From Lateolabrax maculatus (Eukaryota; Chordata; Actinopteri; Acropomatiformes; Lateolabracidae), in contig CM062211.1 in NCBI GenBank assembly GCA_031216445.1, forward strand, positions 4,352,001 to 4,416,000: DNA of 64,000 nt, written 5' to 3'. Made by a program: the position numbers and the translations under genes. The notes under the pieces are model-generated. The model was not told the DNA's origin, did no database searches, and was given only the letters and a program-made list of their open reading frames with translations. Every line of letters starts with the position of its first letter. Within the stretch, counting starts at the first letter, position 1. Positions 1 to 10,568 of this stretch are shown here, piece after piece.

Positions 1-258
1 CATCTGACTTCCCAAACCAACACAAACAAACAAACCAATCCTCCCATCTCAGAGGTCACCACCTTTCAAATGTTCATCTTTGCTGGAGAGAGATGGGAGG
101 TTTTACCAAGCAACAGCTGTTAGACCGGGTGCATATTTGAAAAGAGAGGTTACCGTAAATATGTCCCAATATGAAATGTAATCATGGCTTCCCCGAAGAT
201 CCTGCAGAACCAGCTTCGGCCGTCACGAAGCACATGGTTCAGACCCGTGGGTCTAGAG

Positions 259-265
259 TATAAAA
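259..265 (+). promoter_or_regulatory. TATA box of the egg-lectin-like gene
   Basis: A perfect TATAAAA lies 94 bases before the presumed start codon at 353. The spacing suits transcription starting near 290 with a leader of about 60 bases. A canonical TATA box fits a strongly expressed tissue-restricted secretory gene. The 258 bases upstream hold no other element I can identify. Confidence 0.7.
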
Positions 266-352
266 GCAAGACAAACCAGATGGGATGAAGGGCAGCAGTT
301 CCACTTGACAGAGGTTCACTGCTGACTACAGACCTACAAACACAGAGACAAC

Positions 353-1875
353 ATGAAAGCTGTGGCAGCCTTCTTACTGGTGCTGTGTTACCTGTCATGG
401 TAGGTCCCTCAAATTATTTTTGTTATTACAAAATTAATTGTTAAAGCAGATGTTGTTGTTTTTTGTTTTATTTTTTTGGCACAACCATTTCCCACTTCCA
501 TCAATAAGGATTTTGTCTTAACAGCTTGGACCTGCAAGGAGGCTCCGAGGCTGTATAATGCTGTACAGGTTGATGCGGGGCAGGGAAAAGTGGTCGCAAG
601 AGACCGCAATTACGCGTATTTCCTGATTAGTAGGAGGTGGTCCAGACTGAGCACCACTAGAATCAAGCATGTGTCAGTGGGACCTGCAGGACTTTGGGCA
701 ACCTCCAGCTCGAACAAGGTCTACAAATACATAGCTGGTGACCTGCGAGCATCCAATGGTAACTATTGTTCTTCTTCATGTTTTCCACATTTACTGTAAA
801 CACAGAGATCAGTTACAACTGTTTGCTGATTACATGACCTGTACCTGTGTGTATTTGTCTTCAGGTCTGTACATGCAGCAGGTGGATGCTGGAGGTAATG
901 ATCAGGTTGTGGGAGTTGCTCCCACCTACGGTACCTACTGTCTGAAAAGCACCATCGCCTCAGCCTACAGAGGAGTGGGCTCCCTGAGCTGGAGTTCCCT
1001 GTCCAGGACGATGGGGTACTACAGCTGCGGCCCACTCTACGGATGCTGGGGAGTCGACAGAAGTAATCAAGTCTACGTCACACAGGTTGGACACTGCAAT
1101 CTGTAAAAATCGAATTTCTTTTAACTCTTGGTGGTGTTGGTGTTACTTTTAAGTACCATACTCACTCATTGATCATGAAAACGACTCCATGTATTCTTCT
1201 TATGACAGAGGATGTACCCAACCAGCTGTAGCACCAGTGGCTGGACACAAGTGGCAGGGCTACGCATGAAAATGGTTGAAGTGGGGACAGACGGAAGTGT
1301 TTTTGGAGTGTCCACAAGCGGCCAAGTCTACCAAAGGTAAGATCAGTCCAAAGTCTGGCAATAACATTTGAGAGGGTAATTTTTTTTTTTTTACTGTGTT
1401 TATAGCTGCAACAGTGTTACAACATCAACTACATTCTAGTATGTACTCCTAATAATATTTTAATCATAATTTTACAAGTTATGCTTTAATACCCCCAAAA
1501 ATGTCTTTAAGGGCATTATATCTTATATGCATGTGTACTAAATGAAACGTAATGGTCAACATGATGTTAAAATTACAGTTGCGTAATTGCTATAAGTCAT
1601 TGCTTTTCAAAAGTTTAAGTGTACCTCAAAAGGCATACCTCCATAAGCCTCGTGCAAGGTTTCTGCTCATGGAATTCTGCTGAATTGTTAAGATGACGGT
1701 CTCATCGAATTTCTCCTGCTTGTTCCTCAACAGAAGTGGCATCTCCAGTAGTCGCCCACAAGGCGTCTCTTGGGTCTCCGTCTCAATGTGCATGGCAATC
1801 CGCCACGTGAGCTACGACCTGGGCACACTGTGGGTCGTGACCAGCTCTGGTTTGATTATGCAGTGCTCACACTAA
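353..1875 (+). CDS. Fish-egg-lectin-like secreted tectonin-repeat lectin, five exons
   Basis: The exon model is 353-399, 525-758, 865-1085, 1209-1336 and 1734-1875, with every intron GT-AG (125, 106, 123 and 397 bases) and TAA at 1873-1875. Exon 1 starts MKAVAAFLLVLCYLS, a typical signal peptide. The mature part starts WTCKEAP and runs through about six tectonin-type repeats of the pattern W-x-x-(V/L) then G-(L/V)-W/F-(A/G)-V-x-x-x-x-x-V-Y. Visible repeat ends are LWATSSSNKVYKY, CWGVDRSNQVYVTQ, VFGVSTSGQVYQR and LWVVTSSGLIMQC. Eight or so cysteines suggest disulfides in a secreted protein. Total length is about 257 residues, usual for fish egg lectins, which form beta-propellers that bind sugars or bacterial surface glycans in eggs and mucosa. 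Junctions 2/3, 3/4 and 4/5 agree in phase (1, 0, 2). Junction 1/2 does not: exon 1 leaves two bases where exon 2 needs one, and reading through gives an early stop. The cause may be an assembly base error, an unseen alternative leader or a real disabling lesion. Family assignment is confident; intactness is not. Confidence 0.85.
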
Positions 1876-2404
1876 TGGTACCTGTGCGGCAGGCGCTCAG
1901 TGTGCAACAATCTCTGACTGCCATGAAGGTTCAGAGACAAGAATCTCTTCAAGTCGTGTTTTGGCTTTCATCCCTATGAAGTTCTATCCTCTCTTCAGAT
2001 GATTCAGTGTGCTCACTGAAAGGGTTATTCCTAAAAAAGAATTTCTATATATGATTGGCTTATGATTTATTTTCAGTGTAAAAGCTGATGTAACTATTCA
2101 TTCATCTCCTTGTTATTAGGCTACTACTACTACTGAGGCTGCAAGAAATAATGGATTCTTAGATGCATCTTGACTCTCTTAAATGATTCAGAAAAATTCA
2201 TTAATTAGAAATTAAAAATAGTACTTTATGAGGAAGTATATATTATTACGGTATATGCACATCATAACACAGTAGCTACAATGGCTATAGAAAAAAAGGT
2301 ATAATACATTAGACAAATGAAAACTATTTTTAATTCAAACGTACTGGAGAATCTCAGGCATGTACAATCTTCACCTTCTCTATAATTTCAACTGTGTTAA
2401 TAAA
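1876..2404 (+). terminator. 3' UTR of the lectin gene with AATAAA signal
   Basis: No coding signal follows the TAA. The sequence becomes AT-rich and the first good polyadenylation hexamer, AATAAA, is at 2399-2404, with another at about 2467. That gives a 3' UTR of roughly 520-600 bases. The cleavage site itself is inferred. Confidence 0.5.
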
Positions 2405-3034
2405 TGATAATGAAAGCAATTTCATCTGACTTTTGTCATGCTGTTTATGCTGTTGTGAATATGCAAAATAAATACAGTAAAACTTTGTATTTTTTGGGCC
2501 CATTTATATGTTTGATAGATCAATTTTCACAAAAAAAAAGAGAAAAAAAGGAGTTAGGTCGGGAGTTTTCAGCAACAGAACGCTCATTTGTAGAGCCGAT
2601 CTGCTTTTTACCAAAAGTAATTGGAAAAAGACACATTCCAAACAAATACAAATTAAAATATCAAATGTCACTTGACACAACACACTGTGTAGAGACATTT
2701 TAATCTGAAACTCACTTCCAATGGAAGTGCCAAACTTTAGCATGTCCTGCTAATTGTTTTACCACCTACATTTGTTACGATGTGTTAATTCCATGGGACA
2801 CATCATTAACTGCTTTGTTTGTGGGGTTACAGGTTACATTAATGAAAGCCCTGTCCACAACCACCACATCCACTATGTAGTATTTCCCCACTGTGTGGAA
2901 GTTGATCATCAACTGGTGGAAATACTTTTGCCAGGTTCATGCAGTTTTTAACACAAGCGGCGGACGCAGGAAGAAGCAGAAATGATTAGTGAACACTATT
3001 TTTGTTCCATATAGTGGTGGTGGTGGAGGAGAGA

Positions 3035-3078
<44 letters not shown>

Positions 3079-4506
3079 CTGCTTGCAGGTGTAGATCTGG
3101 GAAAATCCAATCATGTTGAAAACCACAATTCCACGTCTTTGTATATATCAAGGTGGTTTCTATGGAAACCACATGCACTCAAAAAAGAGTAGTGAATGCC
3201 TTACTGAACTGCTATTTTGAATAGTAAATTGAAATAAAAACATGGCTGTTCTGTTAGTGAATGTCTGAATATGATGACAGATTTGTAAAAAGATGATCAC
3301 ATTTCCATTTTTAATAAGATAGAAATAGAATTAGGATGGCTGTATGGTGGTGACCTGAGCCCTTTTCTTCTCTTAGAGCATGTAACAGTGGTTAAGATTT
3401 GCAAGTCTTGAATTAGATGTTTAGCAGATACTCTTATCCAAAACCATATCTCCCAGAAGAAGCGTTGATATACTACAAAAACGAAAACCAACAGATTCAG
3501 TTGTTTCAGCAAATGCCTGAAAAATGACATCTATTTACGTTCAAGTGACAAAACCCTCTAGCAGCTGTACAAGTTATGACATGAGCAAAGGAGGAAGTCA
3601 AGTGACGTTGTTATAGAGCTGCAAAGTCTGCATAGGGAAGTGGTCGGGATGGATGCATGAACCCACTGTTCACTACCTGCTCTGCACAAATCAGCTGACA
3701 GGCACAGTTAGCAATTTGCTTGTGAACATAGTGGAGCATTTAGCAGCTAAAGAGACACTTATTTCCGCCAGGAGCTGGTGGAGACCAAAAACAGAGTTAA
3801 AACAGAGTGAACATTGGACATTCATCAGGGTGCCAGAAACACAACTACAAATGAATACTAAAGTTGCTCCATAGCAGCTGGATGTGTAAATAAGCAACTG
3901 TTTGATACAATTCCCCTTTCCTAGGGCTTATCTGTGACACTGATGACATCAGCAAGTGCATAAAAGCAGGAAGTGTTTGGTTGCCACCCCCTTTAATCCC
4001 CTGGGAAAGCATGGTAAAAATGGGAAAGCCAAAAAACATCAAGAAGAGGAAAAGAAAGAAGAATGGGTAAGTGAGAATAGAGAAAGAAATTAATACTTAA
4101 GAACGGACACTAAATCAATAAAGGACAACTGAGCTTAAGCAATCATTTGTGTTTTGATTTGAATTATTGATGGTAATATAAAACGTTAAACAAAACCTGA
4201 GATATTAAGTGCTTGCAATACTACACACAAAGATGGAATTCTGGCTAAACATGCAAACAAAGGCATATTAATAAGATGTGTAAAGAATGGTGACAAATTA
4301 AAGAAACTGTTTTCTAGTGACATAATGAAGTCTTTGTAATTAACATTGCAAAATGATGATACTGGAACGTGTTAGGAAAATGTTTACTGACACTATGTCA
4401 TTTGTTCTAAAATATTTGCTTGTAGCAGCTAAAGCATCAAATTGAGTAGGGTTAGGCCCTCACAGCACTTGGTAAAGGTTAGGGAAAGATTGTGGTCTTG
4501 GTTTAC
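2405..4506. other. AT-rich intergenic stretch
   Basis: No gene is recognisable here. It contains a GT microsatellite (3038-3074). A short fragment near 3415-3450 ('gtttagcagatactcttatcc') resembles the teleost repeat core whose better copy lies at 7011-7075. All open frames are short and have no family resemblance. Confidence 0.5.
3038..3074. repeat. (GT)n microsatellite
   Basis: About 18 uninterrupted GT units, preceded by a short GGT/GGA-rich run. Confidence 0.97.
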
Positions 4507-4510
4507 TTAA

Positions 4511-4727
4511 CCCTTGTGTTGTCCTCTGGGTCAAGGTGACCCGGTGGCCGAAAATGTCCTTCTGTGTATGTAAATGTTGTTATGCATGACATTTGTGATT
4601 CTTGAAGCGGTTATCTTTTGTTTTTAGTTTGTTTCTTGACAATAGGAACAGAGTAAGAAACAGAATAAAGGAAAAGGATGACACAAACATATGATACATC
4701 ACCTCGACCCAGAGGACAACACAAGGG
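4511..4727. mobile_element. piggyBac-type MITE with TTAA target duplication
   Basis: A 217-base element is flanked on both sides by TTAA (4507-4510 and 4728-4731), the piggyBac target-site duplication. It has terminal inverted repeats starting CCCTTGTGTTGTCCT. The first 22 bases of each end match perfectly, and 28 of the first 29 do (one A/G difference at position 23). The interior is AT-rich with no open frame, so it depends on a transposase elsewhere. The near-identical ends suggest fairly recent insertion. Confidence 0.93.
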
Positions 4728-4731
4728 TTAA

Positions 4732-5940
4732 CGACTCCAAAATTACACGAGACATGATGCGTTTATTTTTTTAAGCTGGGAAATAACCCCACAACCCTTT
4801 CCTAACCCGAACCACAGTGCTTTTGTTGCAGGACAACCAAGACCGTGCCGATGATGGCAGCCTCTGTGTTGCCCTCTTTCTGTTTTTGGTTTCGCTCAGT
4901 TTTCCCTTTCCGGATTACACTCACCAGGGAGGAACTTTTGAACATTCGACAGTTCATTTTTCACCTTATGTATGTAATAGTTCAATGTTCATACATACCT
5001 TTTTGTTAAGCTTTGTTGTCTTTGTTTTTAGCTATATTTCTAGCTTTATCTGTATTTGTATTGACACTGTGTGTAACAGTGAGAGAAACTAAAATCTGGA
5101 GTCAAATTTCTACTACATGTATACACATACTTGGCCAGTAAAGCTGATTCTAAACCTCACATAGGACTCAGGATGCGATCCCTGGTCTGCAGAATCAAAA
5201 TGTCTTGCTCTTTGCACATCCACCCCAACCACCTCCCTCAACTCAACATTAAGACGTGTGATATTCCGATATTATTTTCATTTAAGGCGTATAGGTAGAG
5301 ATGCATGCCCAAAAGAAAAGCCCACATTCCTGGTCGGAAGGAAAACACACCTGCTTTTAAAATAGACTTTGATAGCAACAGGTCTTCAATGCGTAGCCTG
5401 AGCCTGAGTATGAACAGCTGCATGTAAACGGGAATCTTAGTGGAATATTAATTTTCATTAACCATGTAAACAGCTTAATAGGAATATTGTCTTTTTTGGA
5501 ATAAGAGCAAGAACCAGAATATTTTGTGCATGTAAACATAGTCAATGTAGCACTTCCTACACTAGGAAAAGTGTTGCCAGGAAACAAAATTCATGCAGCA
5601 AGTACAGCTCCCAATTATAATTGGGGAAAACAAATTGGCAGTATATAAATGTAATTTCTAATACACAAGCTTGCCAGATCAACTTTAACCAACAAAGCAA
5701 TGCTCAGTAATGGCTTCAAACTAGCAGGATACACAAGTCCACTCTCTTAAATGTTTCACAATGTAATAGTTTACATCAAGTCAAAGTGCTTTCATACAAA
5801 ACACATTTGTTAAGAAGTGCTTTTCCTCCAGAACAAGAAAGTTTGACAGATTTCGTGAGTAATTTGTAAGAATATGTTAACTAGTTTGACCTACTAGTGC
5901 CGAGAGTAGATTGTACTGAATAAACCAGTAGGTGTCGCCA
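4732..5940. other. Intergenic stretch with repeat-like fragments
   Basis: No gene is seen. Near 5115-5150 the words 'acttggccagtaaagctgattct' match the usual 3' tail of a dispersed teleost element ('...aataaagctgattctgattc'). Between 5240 and 5560 the nonamer CATGTAAAC occurs three times (about 5422, 5464 and 5531) among GGAATATT-like words, typical of an old degenerate interspersed repeat. Family not assigned. Confidence 0.35.
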
Positions 5941-5944
5941 GACT

Positions 5945-6060
5945 TGTGATTGGTGTGATCTGACGGCTGATTGGCTGCTATCTGTAACCGAGATATAAAG
6001 CCAGGCTCGTAGAGACTAGTTTAGTCAAGCTGTTTCCAAGCTGCTCTTTGTAAGATGGTG
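5945..6060 (+). promoter_or_regulatory. Promoter-like block: two ATTGG boxes and a TATA-like box
   Basis: Two inverted CCAAT boxes (ATTGG near 5949 and 5969, both as 'tgattgg') precede GATATAAAG (about 5990-5998), then an ATG at 6055 opening only a 31-codon frame. Spacing is promoter-like, but no recognisable protein follows. It could be the promoter part of a solo long terminal repeat, a promoter of a non-coding RNA, or chance. Confidence 0.25.
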
Positions 6061-7216
6061 CTTTGCTTCTGGTTCCCCCCTGACCAATTTCAGTTGACAA
6101 TTTATTATTCAACCACTGAAAAGAAAATGCTCCATAAGATAGTGAAATGACATCACTGTCCATCAACAAACACAAACACTTATGTTGAAATACATATGGT
6201 TTGCAGAGTCTGAAAACCTGTATGTCAACAAAGTGTATGGTGCAAAGCTATTCATTTTAATTCTTTTTTTAAATGTACATTTGGACAAGAACTCATATGT
6301 CACTGTTGAGGTACTTGTCATCATAACGAAGTATTTTATTGTTATGCTACTTTATCCGTCTTCTCCTTTACACTGGGAAATATTGTACATTTTACTCCAC
6401 TACATGTAACTGACAGCTATAGTTACTTTAGTGATTAAGATTTTACACAAAAGCACATAAAATATGAATTGTGAAAAATTAAGTGACCTAATGGCAAACT
6501 GCATAAAGTAAAAACTATATATTTCTCAACCAGCTCCTACAGTAAAATGATGCACCAGTATTGACAATCTAATAATGTAACATATACATGCTACATTGAG
6601 GAATTACTGCCCCCCCCCAACACACCTCTCACCTGTTTTTGGAATATTAAGACAAGAAAACAAAAAGTTTAATTACTCGGATTTCTTCACTCATGGGTTC
6701 AGTTTACTTTCTGTATATCCTCCATGTGAAAATCTAAAAGCTGTTTCATGTTTCACCCGCAACACCAGATATACAACTATTTGATTCTTTAAGTAGCCTA
6801 CATTTAGCTGGTGATACTTCTGTAATTTAACCTAAGTCGGAGTTTGATTAACAACATTGTATTCGTAATGGAGTATTGATAGATTATGGTTTTGGTACAT
6901 AAGAAAAAATCATCTGAATACTTTGACTACAGGTGATTTAACATTGTTGATTTACAGAGAATCTACAAATATTAAGAGGATCATCCTACTCATTTGCAAT
7001 TTTTTTTTTTCATTACATTAATTTGGCAGAAGCTTTTGCCCATACTTACATACAATAAGTGCATAATAAATGCATATTCTTTTCATGCGGCTTTCATCTC
7101 ACTGTGGGAATAAAAACATCTCTGAGTAAATAGGATCTAGTTTGGACGCTCTGGAACCACTTCCGGGACTCTGATCCTGATCTTTTTTTTTTTTCATTTT
7201 TGTTTTTTTTTTCTTT
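6061..7216. other. AT-rich intergenic stretch
   Basis: No gene is seen. It carries a teleost dispersed-repeat fragment (7011-7075) and long T runs near 7000 and 7183-7211. The T-rich tract ends in TTTTAG at about 7231. Confidence 0.5.
7011..7075. repeat. Teleost dispersed repeat fragment (cattacatt..ggcagaagctttt..aataagtgcat core)
   Basis: The order of words 'cattacatt', 'ggcagaagctttt', 'acttacatacaataagtgcat' matches a short core very common in teleost genomes ('ggcagacgcttttatccaaagcgacttac'). Only the core is present and no full element boundary is visible. A weaker relative is at 3415-3450. Confidence 0.55.
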
Positions 7217-7231
7217 CCATTTTCACTTTTA

Positions 7232-7638
7232 GTCCCATGGATCGTTGAGCCTCCCCTGGACCCCTGGACCCCTGCCGCCGTCCCCACAGGTCCCCACCGC
7301 CGGGGATCCAGCGCCACCTGGTGTCCGGCCGAGCAGCTGCACCCCCGCCGCCGCCGCCGCTGAGCGCTCACACGGGCTCGGCGCTGCCAGACCTGCAGGC
7401 TGCCGCCGCTCTCCGCCCGCCTCAGCACCGCGTCCTCTCCGGCAGACACCCCCCCCCACCCACCGCTCTCCAGGAACATCCCTTAAACAGACCCGAAACT
7501 GCTTTTTCCTTTTCTTTTTTTTTTTTTTTTCCCGTTGTGCTTCCTGTTGGAAAAAAGCCGCTGTCGGTTGCGCCTGTGTGACCGAGGAGCTGCGGTGAGG
7601 ACACGGACAGCCTCCCCGCCTCAGCGGCTGGACACCAG
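7232..7638 (+). promoter_or_regulatory. CpG-rich promoter and probable non-coding first exon ending in a strong splice donor
   Basis: GC and CpG content jump sharply between about 7244 and 7475, with GCC trinucleotide runs, in otherwise AT-rich DNA. The block ends at CACCAG|GTAAGAC with the GT at 7639-7640, a near-consensus vertebrate donor. A second possible donor, GCG|GTGAGG, is at about 7594. No long frame with a good start context spans it, so the exon is probably 5' UTR. A CpG-rich TATA-less promoter with a non-coding first exon is typical of large developmental or neuronal genes, but no coding exon is visible downstream to name it. Open frames here on both strands (7099-7652) are by-products of GC-rich composition. 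Confidence 0.55.
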
Positions 7639-9457
7639 GTAAGACAATTCACCGTCTGGCTTTCGGGCTCGTATAAAGCGCTCAGAGATGCTTGTCAAGA
7701 GCGAACAAGAGGTGACGGGCTCGATCCAGAGAGACCGCACCTGCCTCCAGTGAGTGTGGCCGGTGTGTTGGGTGCAGATATGTACAAAGCACTTCTGCAA
7801 GGTGCTGTGGGATCAACGAGGCGGATTACTGGGAAGTGACTGTTATTAAGGAAGACAGGCTCAAATGCATCTCTGAGTGCTCCCAGTCAGTGATGCAGCT
7901 GTGCGGACTAAGTGGGACTTGAGGCAAACAGGAGTCGCGCCTTTTTTTAAATCCCTTTTATACCATTTTCATTTAAACTTTGATTCACTTGGTACTGCTT
8001 ACTGAGATGCCTATTAGTGTGCAAACTAGTTGCATCACCTTTGAAAGAGCCAAACTTGGTGTTAATATGCAAGAGGAGTAAAGCCCATGCAAACTGAGTC
8101 AAAGATTAAACCCTCCAATAGGCTACATCCCTGTTTCTTTTTTTTCTTTTTGTTTCTGCCTCCCTTTATAATGACAAACTTTATGTGAAGCTGCAGACTT
8201 CCATCACACCGCCCTCTGCTCCCTTTACAACGTCTGGAGGATGCCTCCAGGCTCAGGATGCTCCTATAGGTTTTACCATTTACGTTATTGAAATATTACC
8301 CTGGGGGGAAACCGTTGTCTGAGGTCTGCTTTTATGAGAGGCAGATGTGGATTAGGGCTCATTCTAATCTATTTAGTATCACTCACAGCCCGCTTTCATG
8401 AATGCCTGGAACATTTTTAATAATAGATGGCTGAATAGATTCACTGGCTTGCAGCATTGATTTTTGTCTCTATGTGGCTGTAAAGAGTCGTCTGATAAGA
8501 AACCAGTGAAACCAAATGTCATGAAACCAAAACATCCATAGTAATCATATAGTAAACTCTAAAATGGATCGCATAATAATGCCACAGAAGATAAAAAAAA
8601 AAAAAATATCAAGAGGTGAATGTAAACTAACCAAAAACTCTTGGGAAATTACAGTGATATTTCATCTCATTTTGGAAAAAATAAAATCAAATTTTTCCTA
8701 AAGTTGCACATGGGCGTGTTTCATAATCTTCCTTTGATTTTACGGGTTGAAAGAAAACTGTAGCTCTGGTCATGTTCCACTCTTTGTATTTGTTCCAGAG
8801 AAGAATAACGGCGTCTTTATTGCCCTAATTGAATTACACGCCCAAGTCAGGCGCGCCAATTATTTCCTTGATTGTGTAACAAGTGAGATGCTGCGGCATC
8901 TGGTGTCCCATCCCACAGGACCAGTGTGAGGCCAGAGCTGGCTGCGGGCCCATTGATGGTGTTAACCCTCTCATTCATTCAACCAGAAGCTGCAGAATTG
9001 AGAGGGATCAGGATTTCATCCCCAGGGAATACTAATAACCTTACCGGAGAGATTTGTCTAAGCCTCGCTCACCATCAACCCTGTAGGCAGGCGTGATGGC
9101 GTGCCAGGACTCTGCAGTCATGTTGGGGGTAGATAGAGTCTGGTAGGGTGAATGAAGCTGCCTAAGTAAGCACTTTGATTAGCCCAGGAGAAGTCATTAA
9201 CTCTGGTGAATGCTGCTCTGAAGACCAGCAGGTACGCTGTGTGGTTGCCAAGTCAGGCTTTTTTCCTCAGTGCTTTCAACAGGACGGTAGAGTTTGGCTC
9301 CAGTGTGTTTGGACTTGATTTGGTTTTGGACACTTTCAGATGATGATTCAAGTCTTTGCTGCTTCTAAACATTCTCCACCTGTTCTACCCTTTTTAATAT
9401 TTTCTGTAAGCACTGGATTGGGAATGATTTCTATATGCTGTGGACTGCATCTACAGC
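7639..9457. other. Probable start of a long first intron, with a candidate conserved non-coding block
   Basis: No coding exon is seen. The part from about 8750 to 9240 is non-repetitive, moderately GC-rich and dense in homeodomain-type ATTA/TAAT cores ('ctaattgaattacacg', 'gccaattatttcc'), the texture of vertebrate conserved non-coding elements. That is an impression from composition only; no alignment was possible. Confidence 0.3.
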
Positions 9458-9775
9458 ACGGCTAACAGTTATTTTCATTATTGAATAATTTGTTGATTAT
9501 TTTATGGAATAATCAATTGAACCTTTAGTCTATAAAATGTTTCAAAATTGTGAAAAATTGGCTTTCATAATTTCTCAGTGCCCACAGTGAAGGCTTTAAT
9601 TAGCTTTTTTCTGTCAGTCCAAAAGCTTAAGCTTTTATATTTACTGCCAGATATGACAAAGACAAGCAGCAAATCCTCACATTCGAAAGGCTGAAACCAG
9701 CTAGAAAAATTATTAGTTAATTGATAAATAATACATAATTAATTGATTAAGCAACTAATCATTGCAACTCTATAT
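9458..9775 (+). mobile_element. Teleost 'ATTAATCG'-type MITE, copy 1
   Basis: It begins '..gctaacagttattttcatta' and ends 'gcaactaatcattgcaactcta', with inner words 'tctataaaatgt' and 'gtgaaaaat'. The ends are inverted relatives of each other. A second copy in opposite orientation lies at 21957-22256, so this is a dispersed family. No open frame. Confidence 0.75.
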
Positions 9776-10442
9776 GTACTTTTATCAGTCAAATCTTATT
9801 CGTTACCCTGCAGATACATCTCTGTTAATTCTTCTTCTTACTTAAAAAAAAGCCAAGTTCAAACAAATGACTTGTTAGTTGTAATTAGTTTGAACTTAAC
9901 TATTTTTAAAAGTGAGAATTTTAATTAATTTAAATGCAAGCTACTACTACTCACATTTACTGTTAGCTTTTATCAGTTTGATTGTCTGTTTAGCTCAGCT
10001 GGCTAGTTTTCTCCCTTTTACGTCAGCCGAACAAAAGTACTACAGCAAAAGCCTGGTTTACATGGTGGACAGGACACGGAGTGGGTCAGATGGACAATGC
10101 ATTTTATCAAAGCCCCCGGCTGTACAAGGCACAGCACGCACTAATAGGCCTTTACAGATCGAACAGTTCCGATTTTCCCACATTTCAGTTTGATTTTCAA
10201 ATAAAATAAAATCTTTTCAAAACTAAATAGGTTTTTTAATAAGTTTTAGTTTGATCTATTATCTGGCCCAAACCCTGACTATTTTTGCATTGGAAAGACA
10301 CAAACTATGTTTATTGGCTTTGTTGGTTTTGTGTCACAGTTTATTTGCTCTGGTTTCTGTCTTGACTTTTGGATGTGGTCTTGGCTTTGAACTCCAGTGG
10401 AGCTGCTTGTTGAATTGACTTGGATTTGACTCAGGCTGCCCA
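9776..10442. other. Stretch with no recognisable feature
   Basis: AT-rich DNA with no gene. Open frames at 9743-9928 and 9912-10193 are short, lack family resemblance and start in or beside the MITE. Confidence 0.5.
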
Positions 10443-10568
10443 GTGATTGACTGGCGCCCAGTCCAGGGTGTATCCCGCCCCCTCACCCAATGTCAGCTGG
10501 GATTGGCTCCAACCCCCCGTTACCCTTTAAGGATAAGCGGTATAGATAATGGATGGATGGATGGATTG
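10443..10568 (+). repeat. Teleost SINE/LINE 3'-region repeat with (TGGA)n tail
   Basis: The order 'gtgattgactggcg', 'gtccagggtgta', 'cccaatgtcagctggga', 'ggataagcggtatag', then (ATGG)n is a highly characteristic interspersed teleost repeat ending in a TGGA simple repeat (about 10549-10567). A reverse-oriented fragment of the same family is at 42498-42577. A 76-residue open frame across it is a shadow. Confidence 0.8.

Noticed and set aside
7099..7652. Several overlapping frames on both strands in the CpG-rich block
   Set aside because: GC-rich sequence lacks stop codons; no frame has good start context and coding texture together.
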